This document shows positions 17,930-26,326 of a stretch of 64,000 nt of DNA, piece by piece (the stretch's first letter is position 1; each line of letters begins with the position of its first letter). Source of the DNA: CAYWWY01 sp964580185. Lineage in GTDB: Bacteria > Thermotogota > Thermotogae > MWEM01. Position numbers and translations under genes: made by a program. The stretch is from contig CAZOJQ010000001.1 in the NCBI GenBank assembly GCA_964580185.1, forward strand, positions 62,001-126,000. The letters run 5' to 3'. A model generated the notes under the pieces. It worked only from the letters and a program-made list of their open reading frames with translations, was not told where the DNA came from and made no database searches.

Positions 17930-18438
17930 AGATCATCCTTTTTTTTGCCCTATTCAGTTTACTTCTCAGCATCGGAGTCAGGGTAAGTCACAAGCTTTTT
18001 CCGGTTGATTTTATCGTTGCCATCAACACCAGTGCAAAAGAAGCGAACCTTGACCCATTCCTGATTGCGGCAATGATTCGTGTGGAAAGTTCATTTCGCC
18101 CCTTTGCGCAATCTGCGTCAGGTGCATTTGGACCCATGCAGCTTCTGCCTTCAACAGCTCGTTGGTTTCAAGAACAGATCAGTTTATCCGGGGATTGGAT
18201 GGATCCATCCACAAACATCCGATTGGGTGCGCTATACTTCCGCTATCTGATCGATCAATTTGATGGAGACATTGCTGTTGCGCTTGCGGCATACAACAAA
18301 GGTCCATCTGCGGTTCAGAGAGAACTCGATTCTTCTTCTTTTTCCCCCCCCATCTATACACAGCGGGTGCTGCAGTTTCGATGGGTTTATTATTGGTTAT
18401 ACTTTGGGTATTTTTACCAAATGGAGTCTTATAGATAG
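17926..18438 (+). CDS. Lytic transglycosylase (SLT domain)
   Basis: 170 residues. Cleaves peptidoglycan glycan strands between MurNAc and GlcNAc. An N-terminal signal/anchor (residues 1-20) is followed by an SLT/goose-lysozyme-like domain. The catalytic Glu54 is in IRVESSF, with the family motifs GAFGPMQLLPSTA and ALAAYNKGPSAV. It is short: essentially signal plus catalytic domain, no binding modules. ATGA overlap with the preceding membrane protein. Confidence 0.92.
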   Translation: MKIILFFALFSLLLSIGVRVSHKLFPVDFIVAINTSAKEANLDPFLIAAMIRVESSFRPFAQSASGAFGPMQLLPSTARWFQEQISLSGDWMDPSTNIRLGALYFRYLIDQFDGDIAVALAAYNKGPSAVQRELDSSSFSPPIYTQRVLQFRWVYYWLYFGYFYQMESYR

Positions 18439-18451
18439 TGGGGTGAAGGAT

Positions 18452-19522
18452 ATGTACGTACGCGAATGGATTCAACGAATCGAAACCGCGATTTCTCCAT
18501 CGCTGGCGCTTTCTTTTGATCATTCCGGACTACAATTGGGGCCATTTGAACGTCTTGTGCGGAAAGTGATGATCGTTTTGGATCTTGATGAAGAGTCTTT
18601 GAAACGAGCGATTCAGGAAAAATGCGAACTCATTATTTGTCACCATCCACTCTATTTCCTACCCGTTCATTCCATTGATTTTTCCGCTTCAATGGGTCAG
18701 GTCACAGTTCAGCTAATCCAGAATGAGATTAGCGTATATGCGATCCACACCCCAATTGATATCATCAAAGAAGGAATATGCGATCTCTTTATCCAAACTT
18801 TGGGGATATCATCGATTCAACCGATTCAAAAGATCCAAAATCCTGCGATATTCAAATTTCAGGTGTTTGTTCCTCAACCTTTTCGAAAAAAGGTGATTGA
18901 AGCCATTGACAGATCTCAAGCGGGTTGGATTGGCGGCTATTCTACCTGTACCTTTTCATCCGAAGGGTTGGGTACGTTTCGGCCAGGAGAAAAGACCCGC
19001 CCATTTATTGGTTCATCTGGGAATTTGGAAGAGGTAGAGGAAACCAAAATCGAAACGATAGTCTCGGAAGAGCAAATTCCAAAGTTGCTGAGAGAAATCA
19101 GAGCAGTTCATCCTTATGAAGAGATCGCATATGATCTCCTTTCCTTAACAGACCCGAAAGGTGGCGCAAAGAACGGTATTGGTCGGTATGGACATTATGA
19201 CCCGCCAAAAAGCATGAGAGAGATTCGGGAAAGGATTCATACTTCATTTTCGCATATCCAGTATTTACGAATGTATGGAAAACCTGATCAAACCGTCCGA
19301 AATATAGCGGTTTGTAACGGAAGCGGCAGTTGTCTGATTGATCGTCTTCCTCCCGATACTCACCTTTTTATTACATCTGATTTGGGATACCACCAAGTAC
19401 AAAATCTTCTGATGAAGGGCATATTTGTTATTTTGATGGAACATGATGATTCCGAACAACTGTTTGCGCAGGCATTGATTGGCTTAGTGCCTCAACTCAA
19501 AGAAATCCAAATCATTGAGTAA
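18452..19522 (+). CDS. Nif3-like dinuclear metal protein
   Basis: 356 residues from the ATG at 18452. Nif3/YbgI/YqfO family, a metal-binding toroid once annotated as GTP cyclohydrolase I type 2; the true reaction is unsettled. Metal ligands visible in ICHHPLYFLP, IHTPIDI and the C-terminal MEHDDSEQ. The central insert (HPYEEIAYDL) is the PII/CutA-like domain seen in long family members. The frame is open upstream over the transglycosylase gene, but those codons are not homologous. Confidence 0.9.
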   Translation: MYVREWIQRIETAISPSLALSFDHSGLQLGPFERLVRKVMIVLDLDEESLKRAIQEKCELIICHHPLYFLPVHSIDFSASMGQVTVQLIQNEISVYAIHTPIDIIKEGICDLFIQTLGISSIQPIQKIQNPAIFKFQVFVPQPFRKKVIEAIDRSQAGWIGGYSTCTFSSEGLGTFRPGEKTRPFIGSSGNLEEVEETKIETIVSEEQIPKLLREIRAVHPYEEIAYDLLSLTDPKGGAKNGIGRYGHYDPPKSMREIRERIHTSFSHIQYLRMYGKPDQTVRNIAVCNGSGSCLIDRLPPDTHLFITSDLGYHQVQNLLMKGIFVILMEHDDSEQLFAQALIGLVPQLKEIQIIE

Positions 19523-19543
19523 ATGACGATTCCATGGTATAAT
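19515..19543 (+). promoter_or_regulatory. Promoter for csaB (and possibly rnf)
   Basis: TTGAGT at 19515-19520, a 17-base spacer, and TATAAT at 19538-19543 with an extended TG at 19535-19536. It overlaps the nif3-like stop codon. It leaves an untranslated leader of about 100 bases before the TTG at 19651, in which I recognise no known riboswitch. Confidence 0.6.
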
Positions 19544-19650
19544 TATGCGGTTCCATTCTGAGTACGCTCTTTCTCTTTTACAACAAGTTCTAATTGATGG
19601 TCGTTCTGCCTAAGGGTTTTTTGGGTTTTGATATGATTCAAACGGAGTGA

Positions 19651-20679
19651 TTGCTTATTCGCATCTTCCTTTTTGGGTATTTTGGATTTTCGAATTATGG
19701 GGATGAAATCCTTCTGAGGAGTTGTTTGAAGATCTTTAAGGACCTCGGCGTCCAAGAGCTGATGGTGCTTCATCCAAAAAAAGGATCTCGAAAACTCGGT
19801 ACCATGCGAATCGAAAATGTCCTTCGGACATCGCTTTGGGATATCCGTCAAGCGATCCGACGAAGTGACCTTGTGGTTGGCGGTGGAGGAAATATCTTTC
19901 AGGATGAAACCAGCCATCGGAGTTTTTGGTACTATGATTCTTTAGCAAGGTCTGCACTAAAAAAACACAAACCGCTTGTGTTATTGGGCCATGGGTTTGG
20001 CAAAATCTCCCGACGCTATCACTATAAGCGGTTACAGGCAATCTTGGCCCATCCATTGTGTACGTCCATACTCCGAGACCAAGTTTCTTACCGATATGCC
20101 CTTCGATACTCCCCCAACGCACGAATGGGAACAGATTTGGGATATGGGTTTCTGCAGAATAAAGAAAAACCCACTGGTGGGAGCGGAAAACTCGGGATTA
20201 TGCTGAAAACCCCTTGGCCAAATATTGAGGAGATGGTTCCGCTCTTTCAATCTGAAGGAATTAGGGAGATTGAACTAATGGTTTCCCATGCCCGGGAAGA
20301 GCTTGAGATCCATTCGGAACTTGAGAAAAGGCTAAAACCAATCATTCCTACCAACCTTAGAGTGGGGGATATTAATGAGATAACCGATACAATCGCCTCA
20401 TGCGATTGGCTGATTAGCGAACGCCTTCACGGAGGAATTGTCGCATCCTTCTTCCGAGTTCCGTTCTTAATCCATAAAACCCTAAAAATGTCATCGTACT
20501 TTCATGGGTTTCAGTCGTTTTTCCGTAACAAGCGCGCAACTGAGATTGCCTATGCCCTTTCCAAAAGTCGCGATCGCCAATTCCAAATCCATAACAACGA
20601 TTTCGTTCGAATCCAGGAGGAACGGTTTGGGATGATGCTTCAATGGATTGAAGAGTTAACAAAGGACTTCCGCAGTTAA
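19651..20679 (+). CDS. csaB: Polysaccharide pyruvyl transferase, CsaB-like
   Basis: 342 residues from a TTG with GGAG just upstream; the spacing is short, so the start is not certain. CsaB enzymes add a ketal pyruvate to cell-surface polysaccharide, which in many bacteria is the anchor for S-layer SLH domains. Seen: the N-terminal GYFGFSNYGDEILL, the glycine-rich VVGGGGNIFQD followed by a paired-aromatic stretch, and the C-terminal SERLHGGIVASFF. It precedes rnfC by 46 bases with no obvious terminator, so they may be cotranscribed. Confidence 0.88.
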   Translation: MLIRIFLFGYFGFSNYGDEILLRSCLKIFKDLGVQELMVLHPKKGSRKLGTMRIENVLRTSLWDIRQAIRRSDLVVGGGGNIFQDETSHRSFWYYDSLARSALKKHKPLVLLGHGFGKISRRYHYKRLQAILAHPLCTSILRDQVSYRYALRYSPNARMGTDLGYGFLQNKEKPTGGSGKLGIMLKTPWPNIEEMVPLFQSEGIREIELMVSHAREELEIHSELEKRLKPIIPTNLRVGDINEITDTIASCDWLISERLHGGIVASFFRVPFLIHKTLKMSSYFHGFQSFFRNKRATEIAYALSKSRDRQFQIHNNDFVRIQEERFGMMLQWIEELTKDFRS

Positions 20680-20725
20680 AAACGCGTTTCATTATTCATA
20701 AATGCGAAGGGAGGAAGGATTCCGT

Positions 20726-22048
20726 ATGTCATTATTCACCTTCCGGGGAGGGGTTCACCCGCCTGATAGAAAAGCTATATCGGAAGATTGTCCGCATGAA
20801 GTGATGCCACCCCCACTCCGAGCTGTGGTTTTCTTGTCCCAACACATTGGACGGGATGCGCAACCCGTTTTAGAACCTGGGCAAGAGGTTAAAACCGGGC
20901 AATTGATTGCCAAGCACAGCGGTGTCATCTCTGCGCCAGTTCACTCCCCTGTGACAGGAAAATTGCTCGAGATTACCAAGGTGTTCCATCCAGTCCATCA
21001 AAAACCCATGGAAGCCTGGGTGATTGAACGGACGAGCGGAGATGTGATCGATCCGATGGAACCAATGAGTGAATTCGATAATTTCCCGAAGGAGGCTCTA
21101 TATCAACGGATACTAGAAGCGGGGATTGTGGGGATGGGTGGCGCTGCGTTTCCCGCGCATGCCAAGTACATCGAAGCAATGAAGAACCCCATTGAGTATC
21201 TCGTGATCAACGCGGCCGAATGTGAACCCTACCTTACAACAGATTATCGGATGATGCTCGAATTTCCCCATGAAATCTTCCAAGGGATTCGGATTCTTCT
21301 TCGGGTCTTAGGAGCGAAAAAAGCGTTGATCGGGGTTGAAGACAACAAACCGAAAGCGATCGAAGTAATGAAAAAGGTTGCAAATTCCAATCCCTCCATA
21401 GAAGTACAGGTTTTGCGAACCAAGTATCCACAGGGAGCGGAAAAACAACTTATTAAGGCGCTGTTGAATCGGGAAGTCCCTGTTGGCTCATTCCCCTTTT
21501 CTGTCGGATCAATCGTCCATAATGTAGCAACGTGTATTGCAATCGCTCGAGCTGTTGTTGACGGGATTCCTCTATATGAACGGGGACTGACCTTTACGGG
21601 CGAAGGTGTGAATACACCCAAAAACTTGATCGTCCGAATTGGAACGCCCATTCAAGATATCATCGACTTTGCAGGAGGATGGAAGGGGGACTTGAGCAAA
21701 GTCATCATGGGCGGTCCGATGATGGGTATTGCAGTACCATCGACCGAAGTCCCCGTAATGAAAGGGACTTCAGGGATTCTGCTGTTAGAACCTTCGCAAA
21801 AATCCCCGCCAGTAGAACAAAACTGTATCAATTGCGGATACTGCATTCATGCGTGTCCTATGGGTCTTCTTCCTAATGAGCTGGTAAAACTGGCGAAAAG
21901 CAGGAAATATGATCAAGCAGTGGAACTTGGTTTGATGAGTTGTTGTGAGTGTGGCAGTTGCGCATATCAATGTCCCTCGAAAATTGAACACGTGAAACAT
22001 TTCAAACTCGCCAAAAAGGTATATCAGACTTTGAAAGGAGGGAAATGA
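20726..22048 (+). CDS. rnfC: Ion-translocating Rnf complex subunit RnfC
   Basis: 440 residues from the ATG at 20726, 7 bases after AAGGA. Peripheral subunit of the Rnf complex (ferredoxin:NAD oxidoreductase coupled to sodium or proton export), carrying FMN/NADH sites and Fe-S clusters. Seen: the N-terminal FRGGVHPPDRK, the biotinyl-like domain (AKHSGVISAPVHSPVTG), the glycine-rich GIVGMGGAAFPAH, and two 4Fe-4S motifs at the C-terminus (CINCGYCIHACP and CCECGSCAYQCP). First gene of rnfCDGEAB, with ATGA coupling to rnfD. Confidence 0.97.
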   Translation: MSLFTFRGGVHPPDRKAISEDCPHEVMPPPLRAVVFLSQHIGRDAQPVLEPGQEVKTGQLIAKHSGVISAPVHSPVTGKLLEITKVFHPVHQKPMEAWVIERTSGDVIDPMEPMSEFDNFPKEALYQRILEAGIVGMGGAAFPAHAKYIEAMKNPIEYLVINAAECEPYLTTDYRMMLEFPHEIFQGIRILLRVLGAKKALIGVEDNKPKAIEVMKKVANSNPSIEVQVLRTKYPQGAEKQLIKALLNREVPVGSFPFSVGSIVHNVATCIAIARAVVDGIPLYERGLTFTGEGVNTPKNLIVRIGTPIQDIIDFAGGWKGDLSKVIMGGPMMGIAVPSTEVPVMKGTSGILLLEPSQKSPPVEQNCINCGYCIHACPMGLLPNELVKLAKSRKYDQAVELGLMSCCECGSCAYQCPSKIEHVKHFKLAKKVYQTLKGGK

Positions 22049-23082
22049 GTATGCCAAAACTCATTGTCTCCCCAGCCCCACATATTCGACGAAATGATTC
22101 AGTTCGAAAGGTAATGATTGACGTTCTCATTGCATTGTTACCAGCAACCTTATGGTCGATCTGGAGTTTCGGGCATCGAGCGTTGATCCTTTGTATTCTA
22201 GGCGTTGTGGGAGCTGAGTTGATCGAACTATTTATCATGCGAGTTCTTAGAAAACGAACGGATTTTATAAGCGATGGCAGCGCTGCGGTTACCGGTCTTT
22301 TATTAGCTTTGAATGTCAGCTCCACCCTTCCATGGTATCTTCTCCTTTTGGGGTTGCTCTTTGCTCTTGGTATCGGAAAACACGTGTACGGTGGACTTGG
22401 GCATAATCCCTTCAACCCTGCTCTCGTTGGGAGAGTCTTTCTTATGATTTCTTTTCCGATCGAGATGACGAGATTTGAAATCCCCCGCGCTTGGGCCCTG
22501 GGAGAAGCGGTTACTGGGGCATCTCCTGCACAGTGGGAAGGGATTTATACTGGCGCAACTCCTCTGGGATTGCTTCAAGGAAGCGGATTTGAACAGGCTT
22601 CCAACCAGTTTTCTTATGGAGATCTTTTTTTAGGGAATATCGGAGGCTCTTTGGGAGAGATTAGTGCTTTGATGCTTTTCATTGGATGCGTATATCTGAT
22701 TATCCGGATGCGAATTAAACTCCTGGTCCCAATCAGTTATATCGGGTCTGTCCTGCTGATGACCTCTGTATTCTTTGGTATCGATGGAACTCAGTTTGGT
22801 TCACCTCTCTTTCATATCTTATCGGGTGGTTTATTGCTTGGAGCTTTGTATATGGCAACTGACATGGTTACATCTCCTTCTTCAATGAAAGGCCAATTGA
22901 TCTTCGGAATAGGATGTGGTGTGGTCACGGTATTGATCCGTTTCTTCAGTGGTATGCCTGAGGGAGTTTCTTATTCCATCCTTATCATGAATGCCTTTAA
23001 GCCCATCATAGATCGATACACCCGTCCGAGGATTCTTGGGCAAACAAGGATTAAACCGAAGGAGGTGCGCAGCAATGGGTAG
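22045..23082 (+). CDS. rnfD: Rnf complex subunit RnfD
   Basis: 345 codons; ATG at 22045 overlapping the rnfC stop (22051 is an alternative). Multi-pass membrane flavoprotein of the RnfD/NqrB family. Signatures: HNPFNPALVGRVFLM and YTGATPLGL, where the threonine of the TGAT motif is the expected covalent FMN attachment site. The late TDMVTSPSS is also typical. It overlaps rnfG by 8 bases. Confidence 0.96.
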   Translation: MSMPKLIVSPAPHIRRNDSVRKVMIDVLIALLPATLWSIWSFGHRALILCILGVVGAELIELFIMRVLRKRTDFISDGSAAVTGLLLALNVSSTLPWYLLLLGLLFALGIGKHVYGGLGHNPFNPALVGRVFLMISFPIEMTRFEIPRAWALGEAVTGASPAQWEGIYTGATPLGLLQGSGFEQASNQFSYGDLFLGNIGGSLGEISALMLFIGCVYLIIRMRIKLLVPISYIGSVLLMTSVFFGIDGTQFGSPLFHILSGGLLLGALYMATDMVTSPSSMKGQLIFGIGCGVVTVLIRFFSGMPEGVSYSILIMNAFKPIIDRYTRPRILGQTRIKPKEVRSNG

Positions 23083-23785
23083 CTACCTTCGATCCGGCCT
23101 GATTCTTATGGCCTTTGCGCTAGTAGTCGCACTTATCCTCTCCGGGGTATACTTACTCACTCTCGATCCCATTTCTCAAGCGGAATTACGAGAAAAACTT
23201 GCTGCCATCAAAACCATCCTGTCGGATGATCAAGGATTAATGATCGATGAATCACAAGTGCCCAAGAATATGGAAGAGTTGGATCAACGAATCTGGAAAT
23301 CTTCGGATGAAGGAATTCTATTTGAGTCTGCAGAGTATCGAGGGTCTGTGGCCTCCCCAGCGTATGCTTTCTACACTTTGGACGGAAGGAAAGCTCTTTT
23401 GCTCACTGCTTCCAGCATTGGATACGGAGGGGATGTAACGATTATCGCCTCGTTCTTGGAAACAGATGAGTCATGGCAATTGTATCGGATTGAAATCCTT
23501 GATTTTTCTCAAGAAACTCCGGGGTTAGGCGCAAAGATCGCTGATCAAACCATCAAATCGCGCTTTTCGGAAATTCCGCAATCCGGGCTCATTTCGGGGG
23601 TTTTCGTCGATCAGGACTCTAGCGGTTCTGTTGGACGATCCGAAGCACAAATCCAAAACGCAAAGCAGAGAGGGATCATCTTGACCAGTGATGTAATGAC
23701 TGGAGCTACCATCACCGCTCGGGCTGTTGCCAACGCGATCAATACGATGACCCAGCTTCTTGCATCCGAAGGGAAGGTGAGATGA
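23075..23785 (+). CDS. rnfG: Rnf complex subunit RnfG
   Basis: 236 residues from the ATG at 23075, after AAGGAGG. One N-terminal transmembrane helix and an extracytoplasmic FMN-binding domain. The covalent flavin motif is DVMTGATITARAV near the C-terminus. GYGGDVTI and ETPGLGAKI are further family landmarks. Passes electrons between RnfD and the rest of the complex. Confidence 0.96.
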   Translation: MGSYLRSGLILMAFALVVALILSGVYLLTLDPISQAELREKLAAIKTILSDDQGLMIDESQVPKNMEELDQRIWKSSDEGILFESAEYRGSVASPAYAFYTLDGRKALLLTASSIGYGGDVTIIASFLETDESWQLYRIEILDFSQETPGLGAKIADQTIKSRFSEIPQSGLISGVFVDQDSSGSVGRSEAQIQNAKQRGIILTSDVMTGATITARAVANAINTMTQLLASEGKVR

Positions 23786-23786
23786 T

Positions 23787-24443
23787 ATGGCCAACTCAAT
23801 CCAGATCCTTAGAAGAGGAATCACTGATAACAATCCGGTGCTGATCCAGGCTTTGGGCATGTGTCCAGCCCTAGCAACAACGACCAGCGCAATCTACGGG
23901 CTCGGAATGGGTGTCGCTACCATGAGCGTTTTGGTTATGTCCAATATCGTTATCTCGATGATTCGCAAGATGGTACCCGCGAAAATCCGAATTCCAATCT
24001 TTATCATTATTATTGCCGGATTTGTTACAATGATTGATTTACTCATGCATGGGTTCACATACGAACTTTGGAAAACGCTTGGGATTTTCATCCCGCTGAT
24101 CGTAGTGAATTGTGTGATTTTGGGGAGAGCGGAAGCCTTCGCGAGCAAAAACTCCATAATCCCTTCCATCCTTGATGGCCTTGGAATTGGAATTGGGTTT
24201 CTTCTCGTGTTAACGGCATTGGGAGCTGTTCGTGAAGTTTTCGGAAGCGGCACGGTTTTTGGCGTTACCCTTTGGGGAGACGCATTCAATGTCTTTGTAA
24301 TCATCCTTCCACCTGGTGCATTCATTACACTGGGGTTGATGGCCGGCCTTCTGAATTGGATTTCTATTTCTCGACAAGAAGCGGCAAAAGCAAAAGAAAA
24401 AACGAAAAAGGAGCCAATAACGAAGAAGGAGGGACAATCATGA
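23787..24443 (+). CDS. rnfE: Rnf complex subunit RnfE
   Basis: 218 residues, integral membrane subunit with six predicted helices. Conserved cysteines in ALGMCPALA and VNCVILGRAEAFAS, which in the family bind an intramembrane Fe-S centre together with RnfA. It begins 1 base after the rnfG stop and overlaps rnfA by ATGA. The C-terminus is a Lys-rich tail. Confidence 0.96.
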   Translation: MANSIQILRRGITDNNPVLIQALGMCPALATTTSAIYGLGMGVATMSVLVMSNIVISMIRKMVPAKIRIPIFIIIIAGFVTMIDLLMHGFTYELWKTLGIFIPLIVVNCVILGRAEAFASKNSIIPSILDGLGIGIGFLLVLTALGAVREVFGSGTVFGVTLWGDAFNVFVIILPPGAFITLGLMAGLLNWISISRQEAAKAKEKTKKEPITKKEGQS

Positions 24444-25015
24444 GGATTTTTGTTATCTTTCTTTCCGCAATTCTTGTCAATAACTTTGTTCTTCAACGAT
24501 TCCTCGGGATCTGTCCTTTCTTGGGCGTTTCGAAAAAGGTCGAAACCGCTTTGGGTATGAGTATGGCTGTCATCTTTGTCATGGTTCTCGCAAGTGTGAT
24601 TACTTGGTTCCTCAATAGTCTTCTCGAAGCGATGGGTCTTGGCTTTCTCAGAACCATCGTTTTTATCTTGATCATAGCTACCCTAGTTCAGTTTGTCGAA
24701 ATCTTCCTAAAAAAAAGCGCTCCTGCTCTGTACGAAGCGTTGGGGATCTTCTTGCCTTTAATAACAACAAACTGCGCAATCCTCGGATTAGCCCTCATCA
24801 ATATCCAATACCAATACACTCTTTTGGAAACAGTTTTTCACGCCGTTGGGGCAGGGCTAGGATTTGGATTGGCGCTGGTATTATTCGCTGGGATTCGCGA
24901 ACAACTTGAGTTTGCCGATATTCCGAAACCGTTTCAAGGGTTAGCTAGTGCGTTGATTACAGCAGGGATCCTTTCAATGGCGTTTATGGGATTTTCTGGA
25001 ATGATTCGTGTGTGA
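24440..25015 (+). CDS. rnfA: Rnf complex subunit RnfA
   Basis: 191 residues from the ATG at 24440, after GGAGGG. Homologue of RnfE with six helices and inverted topology. Conserved cysteines in LGICPFLGVSKK and TNCAILGLALIN. It pairs with RnfE in the membrane core. The upstream-open frame from 24272 is a shadow of rnfE. Confidence 0.96.
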   Translation: MRIFVIFLSAILVNNFVLQRFLGICPFLGVSKKVETALGMSMAVIFVMVLASVITWFLNSLLEAMGLGFLRTIVFILIIATLVQFVEIFLKKSAPALYEALGIFLPLITTNCAILGLALINIQYQYTLLETVFHAVGAGLGFGLALVLFAGIREQLEFADIPKPFQGLASALITAGILSMAFMGFSGMIRV

Positions 25016-25020
25016 GGTGA

Positions 25021-25323
25021 ATGAATATGATCATAGTTTACAGCATTCTTCTGTTAGGCATACTTGGGTTTGGAGCCGGGTCTTTCTTGGCTTTCGCAGC
25101 GAAAAAGTTTGAAGTAAAAGAAGACCCATTGGTTCAGGAAATTATCAATTTGCTCCCGGGAATCAATTGCGGAGCTTGTGGGTATCCCGGATGTGAAGGC
25201 TTTGGGAAAGCAGTAGCCAAAAAGGAAGTTAAAGCGGATGCCTGTCTTCCGGGAAAAAGACAAGGAGTGCCCGATCAAGTGCAAACAATCTTTAAGAAGT
25301 ACGAGAAAGCTCAAACGAACTGA
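25021..25323 (+). CDS. rnfB: Short RnfB-like Fe-S subunit lacking ferredoxin domains
   Basis: Only 100 residues. It has the N-terminal membrane helix of RnfB (residues 4-26) and the domain binding one 4Fe-4S cluster, CxxCxxxxC-x16-C (INCGACGYPGCEGF, then ADACLPG). It stops there, followed by a Lys-rich end. Typical RnfB/RsxB continues with at least one pair of ferredoxin-like 4Fe-4S motifs that accept electrons from ferredoxin (about 190 residues in E. coli, over 260 in anaerobes). The next gene on the other strand ends 6 bases away, so no continuation is possible in any frame. Confidence 0.85.
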   Translation: MNMIIVYSILLLGILGFGAGSFLAFAAKKFEVKEDPLVQEIINLLPGINCGACGYPGCEGFGKAVAKKEVKADACLPGKRQGVPDQVQTIFKKYEKAQTN

Positions 25324-25328
25324 TCAGG

Positions 25329-25928
25329 TTACTTCTCTTTTTTTCTATGCCACAACAAAGCCGGATCAAGTTTTTTGAAGGATCGCTCAACGGGAAATAC
25401 TCCTTCCCGTACTGATTTGATATCTTCGATCGAGAAGAAGCACTTAGCATCAAAGCCTTGAATCATTTCTACTGCTTTTGGAAGGTTTTTTCTCCGAATG
25501 ATGGTATAGATTATCTTAGCTGGTCCAGTCCCACCCCATGCATCGATAATCGTGGTGCCATAACCCGCTGCTCGCAAAGTGCTTACGAGGGATGTAGGGT
25601 CTTTTACTGTAATGATCCGGATGGAAACCAACCCGATGGCCAGTTTGTTCTCCAATAGCATTCCCACATAGTTCCCAACAGCAAACCCTGAAGCATAGGC
25701 CAAAATGCTGATTGGATTATTCACTCCTTGCATGATCTCACGCATGATGGAAATCCAAATTAAAACTTCGATAAACCCAATAATGGGTGCAAGTTTCCTT
25801 TTTCCGCGAGAAACAAAGATTATCCTCATTGTGCCCAAAGACACATCTAGAACGCGCGCCCCAAAAATCAGCAATGGCAAAATACCCAATGTGTACACTT
25901 GTGACTCGAAGAATACCTCCCAATCCAC
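25329..25928 (-). CDS. DUF5698/DUF2179 (UPF0316-type) membrane protein
   Basis: 199 residues from a GTG at 25928, 7 bases after GGAGGG; an upstream ATG at 25973 lacks an RBS. Three N-terminal hydrophobic helices (GILPLLIFGARVLDVSLGT; IGFIEVLIWISIM; the ASGFAVGNYVG region) match the DUF5698 domain. They are followed by a cytoplasmic DUF2179 domain (GYGTTIIDAWGGTGPAKIIYTIIRRKNL), a fold thought to bind a small ligand. Function unknown. Long leader of about 220 bases with a strong hairpin. Confidence 0.85.
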   Translation of the reverse strand: MDWEVFFESQVYTLGILPLLIFGARVLDVSLGTMRIIFVSRGKRKLAPIIGFIEVLIWISIMREIMQGVNNPISILAYASGFAVGNYVGMLLENKLAIGLVSIRIITVKDPTSLVSTLRAAGYGTTIIDAWGGTGPAKIIYTIIRRKNLPKAVEMIQGFDAKCFFSIEDIKSVREGVFPVERSFKKLDPALLWHRKKEK

Positions 25929-26061
25929 TTTTTTACCCTCCAAATCATTAGAATCGACTTGTGGACTCCTCATACATCATTGAAACGAATTTGAACTGAT
26001 TCTCAGGAATTTCAACGGCTTTGGAATCAATGAATATACCCCGCTTCGACGAATCATTTAT

Positions 26062-26105
26062 ATATGGGTTCCAGTCTCAATAACACTCAACTGAGGAACC
26101 CATAT
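26062..26105. repeat. 11-bp inverted repeat in the leader of the DUF2179 gene
   Basis: ATATGGGTTCC at 26062-26072 is perfectly complementary to GGAACCCATAT at 26095-26105, with a 22-base loop in which AGT/ACT can add three more pairs. It lies inside the predicted untranslated leader of the minus-strand gene, about 50 bases after its predicted start point. No T-tract follows on that strand, so I favour a regulatory RNA hairpin or protein operator over a terminator. Confidence 0.55.
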
Positions 26106-26155
26106 TTGGATAATCTGGGGTTTGGCAGACTATTGATCCAAGAATGATCAGCTAT

Positions 26156-26164
26156 ATTGTACCA
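26156..26164 (-). promoter_or_regulatory. Extended -10 promoter for the DUF2179 gene
   Basis: TGG-TACAAT on the minus strand (TACAAT at 26161-26156). It diverges from the promoter at 26202-26210 about 40 bases away. The 398-base gap 25929-26326 holds only these promoters, the inverted repeat and the leader of the oxidoreductase gene. Confidence 0.5.
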
Positions 26165-26201
26165 TGGGATCAACGCTTTCGGTCTTTTGATGAAGATATT
26201 G

Positions 26202-26210
26202 TGGTACAAT
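26202..26210 (+). promoter_or_regulatory. Extended -10 promoter for the aldehyde ferredoxin oxidoreductase gene
   Basis: TGG-TACAAT with TACAAT at 26205-26210. There is no convincing -35 hexamer. It predicts a start near 26217 and a leader of about 110 bases. Confidence 0.55.
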
Positions 26211-26216
26211 ACGGTA

Positions 26217-26326
26217 AAGCATCAAGTCCACTCTTCCAATCGATCCTCTTTTGAATTGGAATCCAAAAGAATGGGACTTACCGGCCCGATGGATTTGCGG
26301 AACCGAAAAACGGGAGGGGCGTCGGA
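26217..26326 (+). promoter_or_regulatory. Structured leader RNA, candidate cis-regulatory element
   Basis: An outer stem AAGTCC (26224-26229) / GGACTT (26274-26279) encloses two helices that exclude each other: TTCCAAT (26234-26240) / ATTGGAA (26255-26261), and CTTTTG (26248-26253) / CAAAAG (26264-26269). Downstream, CCGATG (26286-26291) can pair with CGTCGG (26320-26325), trapping the RBS GGGAGGGG in its loop. This is the layout of a switch controlling translation of a tungsten/molybdopterin enzyme. I could not match it to a known riboswitch class. Confidence 0.4.

Noticed and set aside
19543..19917. 124-codon antisense ORF across the csaB 5' region
   Set aside because: No RBS or family resemblance; it is a shadow of csaB and its leader.
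25321..25330. Frameshift as the cause of the short RnfB
   Set aside because: No ferredoxin-like Cys clusters exist in any frame downstream before the convergent gene, so a simple frameshift cannot restore them.
26234..26269. Classical H-type pseudoknot in the leader of the oxidoreductase gene
   Set aside because: The two helices would need a 2-base loop to cross a 7-bp stem, which is sterically unlikely; I treat them as alternative hairpins.
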